Shown piece after piece: positions 1-8,899 of a stretch of DNA of 64,000 nucleotides. A program made the translations under genes and the position numbers. Position 1 is the first letter of the stretch. Every line of letters begins with the position of its first letter. The notes beneath the pieces were generated by a model that saw nothing but the letters and a program-made list of their open reading frames with translations, was not told where the DNA came from and searched no databases. The DNA comes from Streptomyces griseorubiginosus. Its GTDB lineage: Bacteria; Actinomycetota; Actinomycetes; Streptomycetales; Streptomycetaceae. The stretch lies in NCBI RefSeq assembly GCF_001514195.1, contig NZ_KQ948734.1, forward strand, positions 836,462 through 900,461, in the 5' to 3' direction.

Positions 1-720
1 GTGCACGTCGACGTCGTCGCGCGGGGCGAGGACCACCAGGGAGAAACCGGGGTCCTCCCCTCCTGCCGCGGTCCGGGAGGCGCGGCGCGGCGGGCGGCCG
101 GGAGCCGCCGCGGACACCGCCCGGCGTGCGGCCGTGTCCCTGCGCTCGCCGACGGAGGCGGCGGGCAGCCCGCCCGGCGCCACGTCCCCCGGCTCGACCC
201 GGCCCCAGTCCCGCACGTCCACCTCTCCCACGCCGGCGCCCGAGAGCAGTGCGGCCAGCACCGCGCCCACCCGGCCGGCGCCTCTGACCTGCACACGCAG
301 TGAGCGGCGGGCGGACAGGAGGCTGATCGCGTCATCCGGTCCTGACGTGGTCAGGGAGAGGGACGCCAGGTCGGGCGCCAGCCGGTCCATGACCTCCTTC
401 TTCCCGCGCAGCGCGTCCGCGGCCGGTCCGCCGCCCTTCGCGTCCTCCACGAGCCCGGCCCGGGCGAGCCGGTCCACGAGCGCGTCGACATGACCCTCGG
501 GAAGATCCATTCCGCGTGCCTCCTCCCGCAGCAGCGCGAGGCCGCGCGTGCCGTTGAGCAGATCCAGGAAGTCGCCCGTCGCCTGGTCCATCGGGCCCAG
601 CGTCATCGCGTGCGCCGGGGTCATCCCGAACTGCACCGTGTTCAGATCGCGCCAGCCGCGCCGCAGCGCGGGCTTCATCCGCGGAACCATGGCGTGTGCC
701 GGCGGAACCACTGCTTCCAT
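1..720 (-). CDS. ThiF/E1-like adenylyltransferase-fold protein (partial, N-terminal 240 aa)
   Basis: The reading frame is open on the minus strand from an ATG at 720 to the window edge, so the C-terminus is missing. A second in-frame ATG lies at 690. The N-terminal ~130 residues (DLNTVQFGMTPAHAM, TGDFLDLLNGTRGL) look like the helical lead-in of actinobacterial ThiF-family proteins. A Rossmann-type nucleotide-binding turn, GAGRVG, sits near residues 147-152, followed by an acidic strand (VGEVDVRDWGRV), as in E1-like adenylyltransferases. Such proteins adenylate a carboxyl terminus or a sulfur-carrier partner, but no partner is visible here. The catalytic half lies outside the window, so activity cannot be judged. 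The family call is inferred from fold signatures. Confidence 0.6.
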   Translation of the reverse strand, partial: MEAVVPPAHAMVPRMKPALRRGWRDLNTVQFGMTPAHAMTLGPMDQATGDFLDLLNGTRGLALLREEARGMDLPEGHVDALVDRLARAGLVEDAKGGGPAADALRGKKEVMDRLAPDLASLSLTTSGPDDAISLLSARRSLRVQVRGAGRVGAVLAALLSGAGVGEVDVRDWGRVEPGDVAPGGLPAASVGERRDTAARRAVSAAAPGRPPRRASRTAAGGEDPGFSLVVLAPRDDVDVH

Positions 721-998
721 GACAGGCCCCCGTAGCCCTCGTAGAACATCCCCGTCCGCCACCCGAATCCGGCGACGGTCCGCCACCGGAACCAGCCGAC
801 GGTCCGCCGTCGAAGCCCGGCGACGCTCGGCCGCGGTCCCGGCGGCGGTGCCAGCATGCCCCGAGCCGGACATCACGTGCCGAAAGTTGTCCACAGGTGA
901 GGGCTGTTCGTCGTACAAATCAGACGCTTGGAGGGGGATCGGAACCGAACCGTCCCGGAGTCGGGACTTCCCCCGTGTGCAGCGGGTAACGTCAGGGC

Positions 999-1595
999 GT
1001 GCCCGCCGATCCACTGCACAGCGCCGGAACGCCACAGCGCAGCACGACGAGCCAGCCGCCGAGCGGCTCGGGGGCGAGCGCGATCGAGGTACGCAGGAGC
1101 AGCCGCCGACGCCGGACGGTCTCCGCGTACCGCGAGGGCGATCGCACCGTCGTGCTCATCCCTGCCCGGATGTCCGAGGCCGAGGAGCAGCGCTGGGTCA
1201 GCGTCATGCTCGACAAGCTGGCCGCGCAGGAAAGCAAACGGGTGCTCGGGGACGCCGAGCTGTCCGAGCGGGCGCAGCGGCTGTCGGCGCAGTACTTCGA
1301 CGGCCGGGCCCGGCCCGCCTCGGTGCGCTGGGTCACCAACCAGAACACGCGCTGGGGCTCCTGCACCCCGTCCGAGGGCAGCATCCGGCTGTCGCACCGG
1401 CTCCAGGGGATGCCGGAGTACGTCGTCGACTACGTCCTGCTCCACGAGCTGGCGCATCTGCTCGTACCCGGTCACGGGCCCCGGTTCTGGCGGCTGCTGG
1501 AGGCGTATCCGCGCACCGAGCGGGCCAAGGGCTATCTCGAGGGCGTGGTGGCCGCCGACCGGTTGCCGCACCTGCCGCCCGGGCGCGGAGAGTGA
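999..1595 (+). CDS. YgjP/DUF45 (SprT-like, M48-type) metallopeptidase
   Basis: 198 aa, GTG start. The zinc-binding HELAH is at residues 149-153 and the second motif GHGPRFW at 158-164, the standard YgjP/WLM-type metal site. RWGSC at 119-122 is also typical of YgjP-like proteins. No signal peptide is present, so the protein is probably cytoplasmic. The N-terminal ~40 residues are Ser/Arg-rich and probably disordered. It is divergent from the ThiF-like gene across a ~280 bp gap in which no distinct feature was recognised. Substrate is unknown. Confidence 0.85.
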   Translation: MPADPLHSAGTPQRSTTSQPPSGSGASAIEVRRSSRRRRTVSAYREGDRTVVLIPARMSEAEEQRWVSVMLDKLAAQESKRVLGDAELSERAQRLSAQYFDGRARPASVRWVTNQNTRWGSCTPSEGSIRLSHRLQGMPEYVVDYVLLHELAHLLVPGHGPRFWRLLEAYPRTERAKGYLEGVVAADRLPHLPPGRGE

Positions 1596-1710
1596 CGGTC
1601 GACCCGAACGGGTTTTTGTACCGGATCCGTACCGGCTTGAGCCGGTGTCCGAATTTGCCGTTAGCCTGTCGCGACGCACTCGCATTCGGGATGGGGGACG
1701 GTCGTAACGC

Positions 1711-3327
1711 ATGGCCAGGGAATTCCAGCGCGGCCACAAGGCCAAGATCAGTGACCTGACCGCGGGCACGGATCTGTACGTAGGTGTACAGATCTCCGGC
1801 CCCGGACTGACCTTCGACATCAGCTGCTTCGGCCTCGACGCCGACGAACGGCTCTCCGACGACCGGTACTTCATCTTCTTCAACCAGCCCAAGTCCCCCG
1901 AGGACTCCATCCAGCTCCTGGGGGCGCAGTCGGGCGACACGGAGTCGTTCCGGGTCACTCTCGACCAGATTCCGTCGCAGATCCAGAAGTTGTCGTTCAC
2001 GGCGACGATCGACGGCGACGGCCAGATGTCGCAGATCGCTCCCGGCTACCTCCGGATCGTCGCCGGCGGCGAGGAAGTCGCCCGGTACTCGTTCGACGGC
2101 AGCGAGTTCTCCACCGAGCGCGCCCTGATGGTGGGCGACCTCTACCTGAAGGACGTCTGGCGGTTCGCCGCGGTCGGCCAGGGCTTCGACGGCGGTCTGG
2201 AGGCGCTGCTGAAGAACTTCGGCGGCGAGGTCGCCGAGGAGGAGTCCGCTCCCGAGCCCGCGCCCGAGCCCGGTATCCCGGCGCAGTCCCAGGCGCCTGC
2301 CTTCGCGCCGCCCCCGCAGGCCGTCCCGCCCGCGCCCGCGCCCGCGCCGTCGTTCGGCGCGCCCCCGGCGCCCGCCCCGGCCCCCACCACCCCCGCCGCT
2401 CCGTCGCCCGCGCCCGCCGCTCCGTCGAGCCCGCAGGCCTTCACTCCTCCGGGGCAGACCTTCACGCCACCAGGAGCACCTCCGGCGGGCCAGTACGCCC
2501 CTCCGGGAGCACCCGCCGGCCAGTACGCCCCTCCCGGCGCCCCCGCAGGCCAGTTCACCCCTCCCGGCGCCGTCGCCGGTCAGTTCGCGCCCCCCGGCGC
2601 GCCCGGTGCCTTCCCCGGCCAGGCGCAGCCCTTCGGCGGCGGGACCCAGCTCGCCCCCGTGCCGCCGGAGGCCAACGTCCGGGTCGTCCTGACGAAGTAC
2701 GCGGAAGCGCCCGTCGGCGACCGCTGGACCGAGCAGAACGCCAACCTGGTGCGGGCCGCCCTCACCAAGGACACGCCCATCCTCGCCAAGCAGGGCAGCA
2801 TGGTCGCCTACCAGGGCGACATCGACTTCGCCCACAAGGGCTCGGGAGTGCTCGGCAAGCTCACCGGAGCGCTCACCGGCCAGGGCATGTCCCTGATGCG
2901 CTGCACCGGCAACGGAGAGGTGTTCCTCGCCGACGAGGCCAGCCGCGTCTTCGTGATCCGCCTCCAGGGCGAGCAGCTCTACACCAGCGCCCAGGGCGTG
3001 CTCGCCTTCGACGAGACCCTGGAGACCGAGGTCCGCCGCATCGAGGGTGCGGGACTGCCCGGCGGAGGCTTCTTCAGCATGCTCTTCTCCGGGACCGGAG
3101 CCGTCGTCGTCAAGACCCGCGGTGTGCCCGTCGTCCTGCCCGTCGGTCCGGCCACCTATGTCGACGGCAACGCCGTCATCGCCTGGTCGGCCGGTGCGCA
3201 GGCGGTCACCACGACCTCGCTCAGGCTGCGCCGCTCCGGGTACGCCCGGCAGACCACCGAGGCCGTGAACCTCCAGTTCCGCGGCGCCCCCGGAAACTTC
3301 GTCGTCGTACAGCCCTTCGAGGTGTGA
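1711..3327 (+). CDS. TerD-domain protein fused to an AIM24 domain
   Basis: 538 aa, ATG start. Residues 1-180 form a TerD/CABP-type domain (tellurium-resistance and stress family; related members bind calcium), with DLYVGVQISGPGLTFDIS and DDRYFIFFNQPKSPEDSIQL. Residues ~181-320 are an Ala/Pro linker with PPGAPAGQ-type repeats, strongly biased in composition. Residues ~330-538 form an AIM24 domain with TPILAKQGSMVAYQGDIDF and a GTGAVVVKTRG strand, the same fold as the two genes downstream. The following AIM24 gene begins 4 bp after the stop, so the three probably form one operon. A cytoplasmic or membrane-surface stress role is inferred from the TerD family; the molecular activity is unknown. 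Confidence 0.85.
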   Translation: MAREFQRGHKAKISDLTAGTDLYVGVQISGPGLTFDISCFGLDADERLSDDRYFIFFNQPKSPEDSIQLLGAQSGDTESFRVTLDQIPSQIQKLSFTATIDGDGQMSQIAPGYLRIVAGGEEVARYSFDGSEFSTERALMVGDLYLKDVWRFAAVGQGFDGGLEALLKNFGGEVAEEESAPEPAPEPGIPAQSQAPAFAPPPQAVPPAPAPAPSFGAPPAPAPAPTTPAAPSPAPAAPSSPQAFTPPGQTFTPPGAPPAGQYAPPGAPAGQYAPPGAPAGQFTPPGAVAGQFAPPGAPGAFPGQAQPFGGGTQLAPVPPEANVRVVLTKYAEAPVGDRWTEQNANLVRAALTKDTPILAKQGSMVAYQGDIDFAHKGSGVLGKLTGALTGQGMSLMRCTGNGEVFLADEASRVFVIRLQGEQLYTSAQGVLAFDETLETEVRRIEGAGLPGGGFFSMLFSGTGAVVVKTRGVPVVLPVGPATYVDGNAVIAWSAGAQAVTTTSLRLRRSGYARQTTEAVNLQFRGAPGNFVVVQPFEV

Positions 3328-3331
3328 GGCC

Positions 3332-4009
3332 ATGGACACCCAGACTCTGAGTGCGCACCGCGCCGCCGCGACCGGCGTCCGCATGAGTGTGCACAGCTCC
3401 AAGACGCTCAAGGTCACCATGGTCACCGGCCACGACCTGATCGCCAAGGCCGGCTCGATGATCGCCTACGACGGCTATGTGCAGTTCGACGCGGCGCCCG
3501 CGAGCCTGCGCCGCTCGGCGGAGGAGATGGTCACCGGAGAGGGCGGCCGGCTGATGCTGGCCCGCGGCGACGGCGACCTGTACCTCGCCGACTACGGCGG
3601 CGACATCCTCGTCCTGCACCTCAACGGCGAGGCGCTGTCCGTGAACGGCGCCACCCTGCTGGCCTGCGACGCCTCCCTGGAACTGGCCATCGAGCCGGTC
3701 AAGGGACTCGCCAAGCTGTCCGGCTCCGGTCTGACCAACCTGGTCGTCAAGGGCACCGGCTGGGTCGCCCTGGTCAGCCGGGGCATCCCGATGGCCCTGG
3801 ACTGCGCCGAACGCGAGACGTACGTCGACCCGGACGCCCTCGTCGCCTGGACGGCCGGTCTGGAGATGAAGGCCCGCCGCACCATCAAGGCGAGTGCCCT
3901 CATCGGCCGCGGCAGCGGCGAGGCCTTCCAGATCGGCTTCAAGGGGCAGGGCTTCGTCGTCGTCCAGCCGAGCGAGGACACCGGCGACCGATTCAAGATC
4001 CGGGGCTGA
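3332..4009 (+). CDS. AIM24 family protein (first free-standing copy)
   Basis: 225 aa, ATG start 4 bp after the TerD-AIM24 stop. It is essentially one AIM24 domain: LIAKAGSMIAYDGYVQFD near residue 35, LMLARGDGDLYLADYG near 77, SGSGLTNLVVKGTGWVALVSRG near 130, and a C-terminal GQGFVVVQPSE. No transmembrane segment or signal peptide is seen. AIM24 is named after a yeast mitochondrial protein; bacterial members have no established biochemical role. Neighbour spacing implies co-translation with its two paralogues. Confidence 0.8.
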   Translation: MDTQTLSAHRAAATGVRMSVHSSKTLKVTMVTGHDLIAKAGSMIAYDGYVQFDAAPASLRRSAEEMVTGEGGRLMLARGDGDLYLADYGGDILVLHLNGEALSVNGATLLACDASLELAIEPVKGLAKLSGSGLTNLVVKGTGWVALVSRGIPMALDCAERETYVDPDALVAWTAGLEMKARRTIKASALIGRGSGEAFQIGFKGQGFVVVQPSEDTGDRFKIRG

Positions 4010-4028
4010 GGGGAGCACCAGGCACATC

Positions 4029-4766
4029 ATGCACAGCACACTCTTCGCACACGTCCCGGTCGAGTCGACCGGCCGCTACACGCTTCAGAACCCGCAGCTC
4101 CTGAAGACCGACGTCACCCAGGGCAGCAGTCCCGTCCTCGCCCGGCAGGGCGCCATGGTGGCCTTCGAGGGGCAGGTCGAGTTCGACAGCCAGTACCGCA
4201 ACCGCAGCTGGCGCAACGTCGAGCGGATGACCGGTGAGCGCCTCGAACTCATGCGCTGCAAGGGCAACGGCATCGTCTACCTGGCCAACCTCGCCCAGCA
4301 CCTGCACATCATGGAGGTCGGCAGCGGCATCACCGTCGACAGCTCCTATGTGCTCGCCTTCGACGGCTCCCTCGGCGTCGGCATCGTCGCCGTGGACAGC
4401 GCCGTCGAGGTGGCGGCCGCGGGCGCCTACAACCTGGAGCTGTCCGGCTCCGGGCAGGTCGTCCTGATGACCTCGGGCGAGCCGCTGGTGCTTGAGGTCG
4501 GCCCGGACAAGAACGTCTGCGTCGACTCCGACGCCGTCATCGCCTGGTCCACGTCCCTGCGCACCCAGCTCCAGGCACCCACCTCCACCTCCGGAGTGTG
4601 GCGCCGCCGCGGCACCACCGGCGAGGGCTGGGAGATGCACTTCGGCGGCACCGGCCACGTCCTGGTCCAGCCGAGTGAGCTCCTGCCGCCGCAGGGCATG
4701 CGCAACGGCGGGGTGCTCGGCCAGTTCGGCATGCGCGGCAACTCCCTCGGGGGCAGCAACAGCTAG
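4029..4766 (+). CDS. AIM24 family protein (second free-standing copy)
   Basis: 245 aa from ATG 4029, 19 bp after the previous stop, with a GGGGAG ribosome site just upstream. It shares PVLARQGAMVAFEGQVEF near residue 36, LMRCKGNGIVYLAN near 75 and the closing GTGHVLVQPSE with the other AIM24 proteins. The C-terminal ~25 residues are Gly/Asn-rich (FGMRGNSLGGSNS). The last 19 bases including the stop codon are duplicated in tandem just downstream. A perfect 19-bp hairpin at 4791-4833 ends the operon. Function unknown. Confidence 0.8.
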   Translation: MHSTLFAHVPVESTGRYTLQNPQLLKTDVTQGSSPVLARQGAMVAFEGQVEFDSQYRNRSWRNVERMTGERLELMRCKGNGIVYLANLAQHLHIMEVGSGITVDSSYVLAFDGSLGVGIVAVDSAVEVAAAGAYNLELSGSGQVVLMTSGEPLVLEVGPDKNVCVDSDAVIAWSTSLRTQLQAPTSTSGVWRRRGTTGEGWEMHFGGTGHVLVQPSELLPPQGMRNGGVLGQFGMRGNSLGGSNS

Positions 4767-4788
4767 GCACGGGGGCAGCAACAGCTAG
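4748..4788 (+). repeat. 19-bp tandem duplication over a stop codon
   Basis: Positions 4748-4766, the end of the last AIM24 gene including TAG, are repeated exactly at 4770-4788 with a 22-bp period. It looks like a small slippage duplication. The copy lies in untranslated DNA before the terminator. Confidence 0.85.
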
Positions 4789-4790
4789 AC

Positions 4791-4833
4791 ATGGGTAAGG
4801 GGCGCCCGGCAATACCGGGCGCCCCTTACCCAT
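4791..4833. terminator. Perfect 19-bp hairpin between convergent genes
   Basis: Arms 4791-4809 and 4815-4833 are exact inverted repeats with a 5-nt loop. It lies between the AIM24 operon and the convergent Nudix gene, so it can serve both directions. There is no clear T-run, as is common in Streptomyces. Confidence 0.75.
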
Positions 4834-4848
4834 GCGCCAAGAAGGCGC

Positions 4849-5370
4849 TCACAGCCTCGCGCGGGTCGCTTCCAGCAGGCGTACGACGGACTCGTCCGCC
4901 ACGCCCGCCACCTCGTCGTAGGCGAACCACCGCACGTCGAGGGACTCCTCGCTGATCGTCTCCACGGCTCCGGCCGGGGCGAGAGCCGCGTACTGGACGT
5001 CGAAGTGGCAGTTGCAGGGCGCCGGAATGGGGTGCCGGTCCAGGCGGACCGGGCCGCCGGGCAGCAGGGTCAGACCGGCGACCCCCGACTCCTCCGTCGC
5101 CTCGCGCAGGGCCGCCGCCTCCAGGGAGGTGTCGGCCGGCTCGCAGTGGCCGCCCATCTGGAGCCACATCCGCAACTTCTTGTGAAGGGTGAGCAGGACC
5201 TGTCCGCGTGACGGGTCGATCACCAGTGCGCTCGCCGTGACGTGCCCCGCCCGGCAGGCCTTCCACACGCCGTCCGGGTGGGCCGCGAGATGGTCCAGGT
5301 AGGCCTGGCGCAGCTCCTCCTGGCCCTCGTACCCCTTGATCACGAGGACCGCGTCGTCATGGAGGCTCAC
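4849..5370 (-). CDS. Nudix hydrolase
   Basis: 173 aa from GTG 5370, which overlaps the stop of the upstream gene as GTGA, indicating translational coupling. The Nudix box region is GGHCEPADTSLEAAALREAT followed by EESGV. The REATEESG half that binds the metal is intact, while the first half carries one extra residue relative to the Gx5Ex7REUxEExGU pattern. The family hydrolyses nucleoside diphosphates linked to another moiety; the substrate here cannot be predicted. The protein is cytoplasmic and cotranscribed with the DUF2342 gene. Confidence 0.85.
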   Translation of the reverse strand: MSLHDDAVLVIKGYEGQEELRQAYLDHLAAHPDGVWKACRAGHVTASALVIDPSRGQVLLTLHKKLRMWLQMGGHCEPADTSLEAAALREATEESGVAGLTLLPGGPVRLDRHPIPAPCNCHFDVQYAALAPAGAVETISEESLDVRWFAYDEVAGVADESVVRLLEATRARL

Positions 5371-6800
5371 TCGGTGTCGTCGTCCTTCTTCAGGTCCGGC
5401 TTCCCGTCGGTGCCGTCGGAGCCGCTGCCCGTCTCGCCGAGCATCTTCTCCAGCTCGGAGAAGTCCAGCTGCTCGCGGTGCACGAAGCCGTCCGGGTCGT
5501 CCAGGTCGGAGGCGGTCGGCAGCATGTCCGGGTGGGCCCACAGGCCGTCACGGCCGTCGACACCGCGCGCGTCCGTGAGCGAGGCCCACAGGCGGGAGGC
5601 GTCCCGCAGACGGCGGGGGCGCAGCTCCAGGCCGATCAGCGTGGCGAAGGTCTGCTCGGCCGGGCCGCCCGAGGCACGCCGGCGGCGCAGGGTCTCGCGC
5701 AGCGCGTCGGCGGACGACAGACGCGGCTTCGCGGCCGCGTGGACCACCGCGTCCACCCAGCCCTCCACCAGCGCCAGAGCCGTCTCCAGACGGGCCAGGG
5801 CGGCCTTCTGCTCCGGGGTGTCCTCCGGCTGGAACATGCCCTGCTGGAGGGCGTCCTGGAGCTGCTCGGGGTTCTGCGGGTCGAACTGGCCGACCACGTC
5901 CTCCAGCTTGGCGGTGTCGACCTTGATCCCGCGCGCGTAGCCGTCGACCGCGCCGTACAGGTGCGAGCGCAGCCACGGCACGTGCGCGAAGAGGCGCTGG
6001 TGGGCGGCCTCGCGCAGGGCGAGATACAGCCGCACCTCGTCCTTGGGGACACCGAGGTCCTTGCCGAACGCCTCGATGTTGGCCGGGAGCAGCGCGGCCT
6101 TGCCGGCCGGGCCCAGCGGCAGGCCGATGTCGGTGGAGCCGACGACCTCACCCGCGAGCACCCCGACGGCCTGTCCGATCTGGGTGCCGAACATGGCGCC
6201 GCCCATCGAGCGCATCATGCCGATCAGCGGGCCCGCCATGGCCTGCATCTCCTCCGGCAGGACATCGCCCATCGCGGTGCCGACCCGCTCGGCCACCGGG
6301 TCGACGAGCTCCTTCCACGCGGGCAGGGTCGCCTCGACCCACTCCGCGCGGGACCACGCCACCGCGGAGCCCGCGCCGGACGGCAGGGACGTCGCGTCGT
6401 CGAGCCACAGGTCGGCCAGGCGGACGGCCTCCTGGACCGCGGTGCGCTCGGCGGGGCCCACGCTCGCGTCCTTGGTGCCGTCCGCGGTGCCCTGGGACAC
6501 CGTCTGGCGGGCGATCTGCTTGGCCATGTCCCAGTTCACCGGGCCGCCCTCGTACGAGAGCATTTGCCCCAGCTGCTGGAAGGCGGCGCCCAGGTCGGTG
6601 GGGTTCAGCGATCCGAACATGGCAGCGAGCGGATTGTCCGCACCGGGGCCGCCAAAGCCTCCGGCGCCGGGCAGGCCGCCGAAACCGAACGGGTTGTTCG
6701 GTCCCTGACCACCGCCGCTCTGCTGGTCCTTCTTCTTGCCCTCGTCGCCGTCGTCCGGCTCCTCCGGCGGAAGGCCGAATCCGAATGGGGTGTCACTCAC
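5367..6800 (-). CDS. DUF2342 zinc-dependent metalloprotease-like hydrolase
   Basis: 477 aa from GTG 6800, chosen because GAGGAA lies just upstream; the longer frame would add 25 residues without a ribosome site. The N-terminus is acidic and Gly/Pro-rich. The core contains MRSMGGAMFGTQIGQAVG and the family motif LREAAHQRLFAHVPWL, whose histidines are the presumed metal ligands. This actinobacterial family is often annotated as a putative hydrolase or zinc metalloprotease, with no proven substrate. It is the first gene of a two-gene operon with the Nudix hydrolase. Confidence 0.8.
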   Translation of the reverse strand: MSDTPFGFGLPPEEPDDGDEGKKKDQQSGGGQGPNNPFGFGGLPGAGGFGGPGADNPLAAMFGSLNPTDLGAAFQQLGQMLSYEGGPVNWDMAKQIARQTVSQGTADGTKDASVGPAERTAVQEAVRLADLWLDDATSLPSGAGSAVAWSRAEWVEATLPAWKELVDPVAERVGTAMGDVLPEEMQAMAGPLIGMMRSMGGAMFGTQIGQAVGVLAGEVVGSTDIGLPLGPAGKAALLPANIEAFGKDLGVPKDEVRLYLALREAAHQRLFAHVPWLRSHLYGAVDGYARGIKVDTAKLEDVVGQFDPQNPEQLQDALQQGMFQPEDTPEQKAALARLETALALVEGWVDAVVHAAAKPRLSSADALRETLRRRRASGGPAEQTFATLIGLELRPRRLRDASRLWASLTDARGVDGRDGLWAHPDMLPTASDLDDPDGFVHREQLDFSELEKMLGETGSGSDGTDGKPDLKKDDDTE

Positions 6801-6991
6801 GGGATTCCTCGGCTGGTAAGGCCACCGGTTGCCCCGGTGGCGCGGCTGCCCGATAACACCCCCCAGCGTAGACACCGCGGGCCGTGAGGGCCTCGGTGCT
6901 CCGCCGACTCTCCGCCTGCGGCAGGATGGATGCCACCTGGTACGTACGCGTCACTCGCGTTCCTACTGAAGACAACCGCTGGAGACGCCCG

Positions 6992-8107
6992 GTGAGTTCC
7001 CCTGATCCGCAGGTTCGCGCAGCGCGAAACCAGTCAACCAATCCCGCCGCGCGCGGGCCAGTCGTCGCGGTCACCGGTGCCGCGTCCGGCGTAGGAGCAC
7101 TGCTCGTCGAGCGGCTCGCCGCCTCGGAGGAGATCAAGCAGGTCATCGCGCTGGACGAGCGGCGCGGCGAGTGCGCGGCGGCGCAGTGGCACATCCTGGA
7201 CGTGCGGGACCCGGCCATCGCGGACAAGCTCCGCGGGGCCGACGTCGTGGTGCATCTGGCCCTCGACCTCGATCTGGAGACGGACCCCGCCGCGCGCACG
7301 GCCTACAACGTCCGGGGGACCCAGACCGTGCTGACCGCGGCCGCGGCCGCGGGCGTGCACCGGGTCGTGCTGTGCACCTCCGCGATGGTCTACGGCGCGC
7401 TGCCGGACAACGAGCTGCCCCTGTCGGAGGACGCCGAGCTGCGGGCCACCGCCGAGGCCACCGGCGTCGGCGACCTGCTGGAGATCGAGCGGCTCGCGCG
7501 GCGGGCCCCCAGGGCGCACCCCGGGCTCAACGTCACCGTCGTACGGCCCGCCGTACTGGTGGGCGGGGGCACCGACACGGCCCTGACCCGGTACTTCGAG
7601 TCGCCCCGGCTGCTGGTGGTGGCCGGGTCCCGGCCCGCCTGGCAGTTCTGCCACGTCGAGGACCTGTGCGCCGCTCTGGAGCACGCCGTCCTGGAGAAGG
7701 TCGACGGGGAGCTCGCCGTGGGCTGTGACGGGTGGCTGGAGCAGGAGGAGATCGAGGAGCTCAGCGGGATCCGCCGGATGGAGCTGCCGTCGGCGGTGGC
7801 GCTGGGCGCGGCGGCCCGGCTGCACCGGATCGGACTCACGCCGTCCCCCGCCGGGGACCTCGCGTACACCATGTACCCCTGGGTGGTGAGCGGCAGCCGG
7901 CTGCACGACGCCGGGTGGCGGCCGCGGTGGACCAACGAGGAGGTGCTCGCGGAGCTCCTGGAGGAGGTCGCCGGGCGGCACACGGTCGCCGGGCGGCGGC
8001 TGGGGCGGAAGGACGCGACGGCGGCGGGGGCGGCGGGGGCGACGGTCGCTCTGCTGGGTGCGGCGGCTGTGGTGCGGCGGGCTCGGAAGGCTCGGCGGAG
8101 GATCTGA
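6992..8107 (+). CDS. NAD-dependent epimerase/dehydratase-like protein (extended SDR)
   Basis: 371 aa from GTG 6992, supported by GGAGA eight bases upstream; an in-frame extension to 6884 lacks a good ribosome site. The nucleotide-binding turn TGAASGVG is at residues 28-35 and YNVRGTQTVLTAAAAAGV is typical of extended short-chain dehydrogenases. The YxxxK motif is not obvious: the SAMVYGAL stretch has the Tyr without a Lys four residues on. The protein may therefore be a non-catalytic NAD-binding member. The C-terminus has an Ala/Gly-rich hydrophobic stretch (ATVALLGAAAVV) followed by an Arg/Lys tail, possibly a membrane anchor. Confidence 0.75.
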   Translation: MSSPDPQVRAARNQSTNPAARGPVVAVTGAASGVGALLVERLAASEEIKQVIALDERRGECAAAQWHILDVRDPAIADKLRGADVVVHLALDLDLETDPAARTAYNVRGTQTVLTAAAAAGVHRVVLCTSAMVYGALPDNELPLSEDAELRATAEATGVGDLLEIERLARRAPRAHPGLNVTVVRPAVLVGGGTDTALTRYFESPRLLVVAGSRPAWQFCHVEDLCAALEHAVLEKVDGELAVGCDGWLEQEEIEELSGIRRMELPSAVALGAAARLHRIGLTPSPAGDLAYTMYPWVVSGSRLHDAGWRPRWTNEEVLAELLEEVAGRHTVAGRRLGRKDATAAGAAGATVALLGAAAVVRRARKARRRI

Positions 8108-8140
8108 GCGCTTCAGGGAGTGCCGCGGGAGGTCGTCGGG

Positions 8141-8186
8141 CGGCTGCGGGTCGGTCCTGGCTGGTCGCGCAGTTCCCGCGCCCCTG
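8141..8186 (+). repeat. Dispersed intergenic repeat, copy A
   Basis: This copy contains GGCTGGTCGCGCAGTTCC and CGCGCCCCTG, with one C fewer than the other copies. It belongs to a short repeat found in six gene-end regions of the window (others at 16072, 21871, 32164, 46181 and, inverted, 54238). Confidence 0.75.
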
Positions 8187-8281
8187 GGTGGACCACCTGT
8201 ACGAGTCTCCAACGCCACACGCGCGTGTCCCGGGCAAAAGCTTCATTCCCCGGTGCCCAGGACGTACGGCACGATGGACGT

Positions 8282-8743
8282 ATGGCACCCACCTTCGATC
8301 ACCCCGGTGAGCAGACCGCCGACGAGCCCATCAAGCTCCTCGCCATTCGCGACACCCCGCTCTCCCTCGACGAGGTCTTCCGGGCCGTGGGGGACGACGC
8401 CGCCGGGGGGACCGCGCTGTTCGTCGGGACCGTGCGGAATCACGACGGTGGGGCCGACGTCGACAAGCTCGGGTACTCCTGCCACCCCAGTGCCGAGGCC
8501 GAGATGCGAAGGGTCGCGGAGAAGGTCGTCGCCGGGTTCCCGGTGCGGGCGCTCGCGGCTGTGCACCGAGTGGGGGATCTCGGGGTCGGGGACCTCGCCG
8601 TCGTCGTCGCCGTTTCCTGCCCGCACCGGGGCGAGGCCTTCGAGGCCTGCCGGAAACTGATCGACGATCTCAAGCACGAGGTGCCGATCTGGAAGCACCA
8701 GACGTTTTCTGACGGTACGGAGGAATGGGTCGGCGCCTGCTGA
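8282..8743 (+). CDS. moaE: Molybdopterin synthase catalytic subunit MoaE
   Basis: 153 aa, ATG start. MoaE with MoaD converts precursor Z (cPMP) to molybdopterin in the cytoplasm. ALFVGTVRNHDGG near residue 43, the VHRVGDLGVGDLAVVVAVSCPHR block, and the C-terminal KHEVPIWKHQTFSDG (with the conserved lysine) are diagnostic. The length matches the family. No moaD lies beside it. It follows the SDR gene after ~175 bp that contains repeat copy A. Confidence 0.9.
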   Translation: MAPTFDHPGEQTADEPIKLLAIRDTPLSLDEVFRAVGDDAAGGTALFVGTVRNHDGGADVDKLGYSCHPSAEAEMRRVAEKVVAGFPVRALAAVHRVGDLGVGDLAVVVAVSCPHRGEAFEACRKLIDDLKHEVPIWKHQTFSDGTEEWVGAC

Positions 8744-8899
8744 GCCTCCTCACCGGCGCCTGCTGAACCCTTCCTTCACCCCTCCGGTTGCGTAACCGCA
8801 CCCCTGGCACGAGCGTTGTCAGTGCGGATGGTTAATCTGCTGATCAGTCAGTTTTCCGCGATCGCTCGGCGGTCGCTCGGTCCGGGGTCGGAGGTCGGC

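Noticed and set aside
1333..3447. A 704-residue minus-strand frame over TerD-AIM24
   Set aside because: Low-complexity Gly/Arg shadow of the plus-strand gene.
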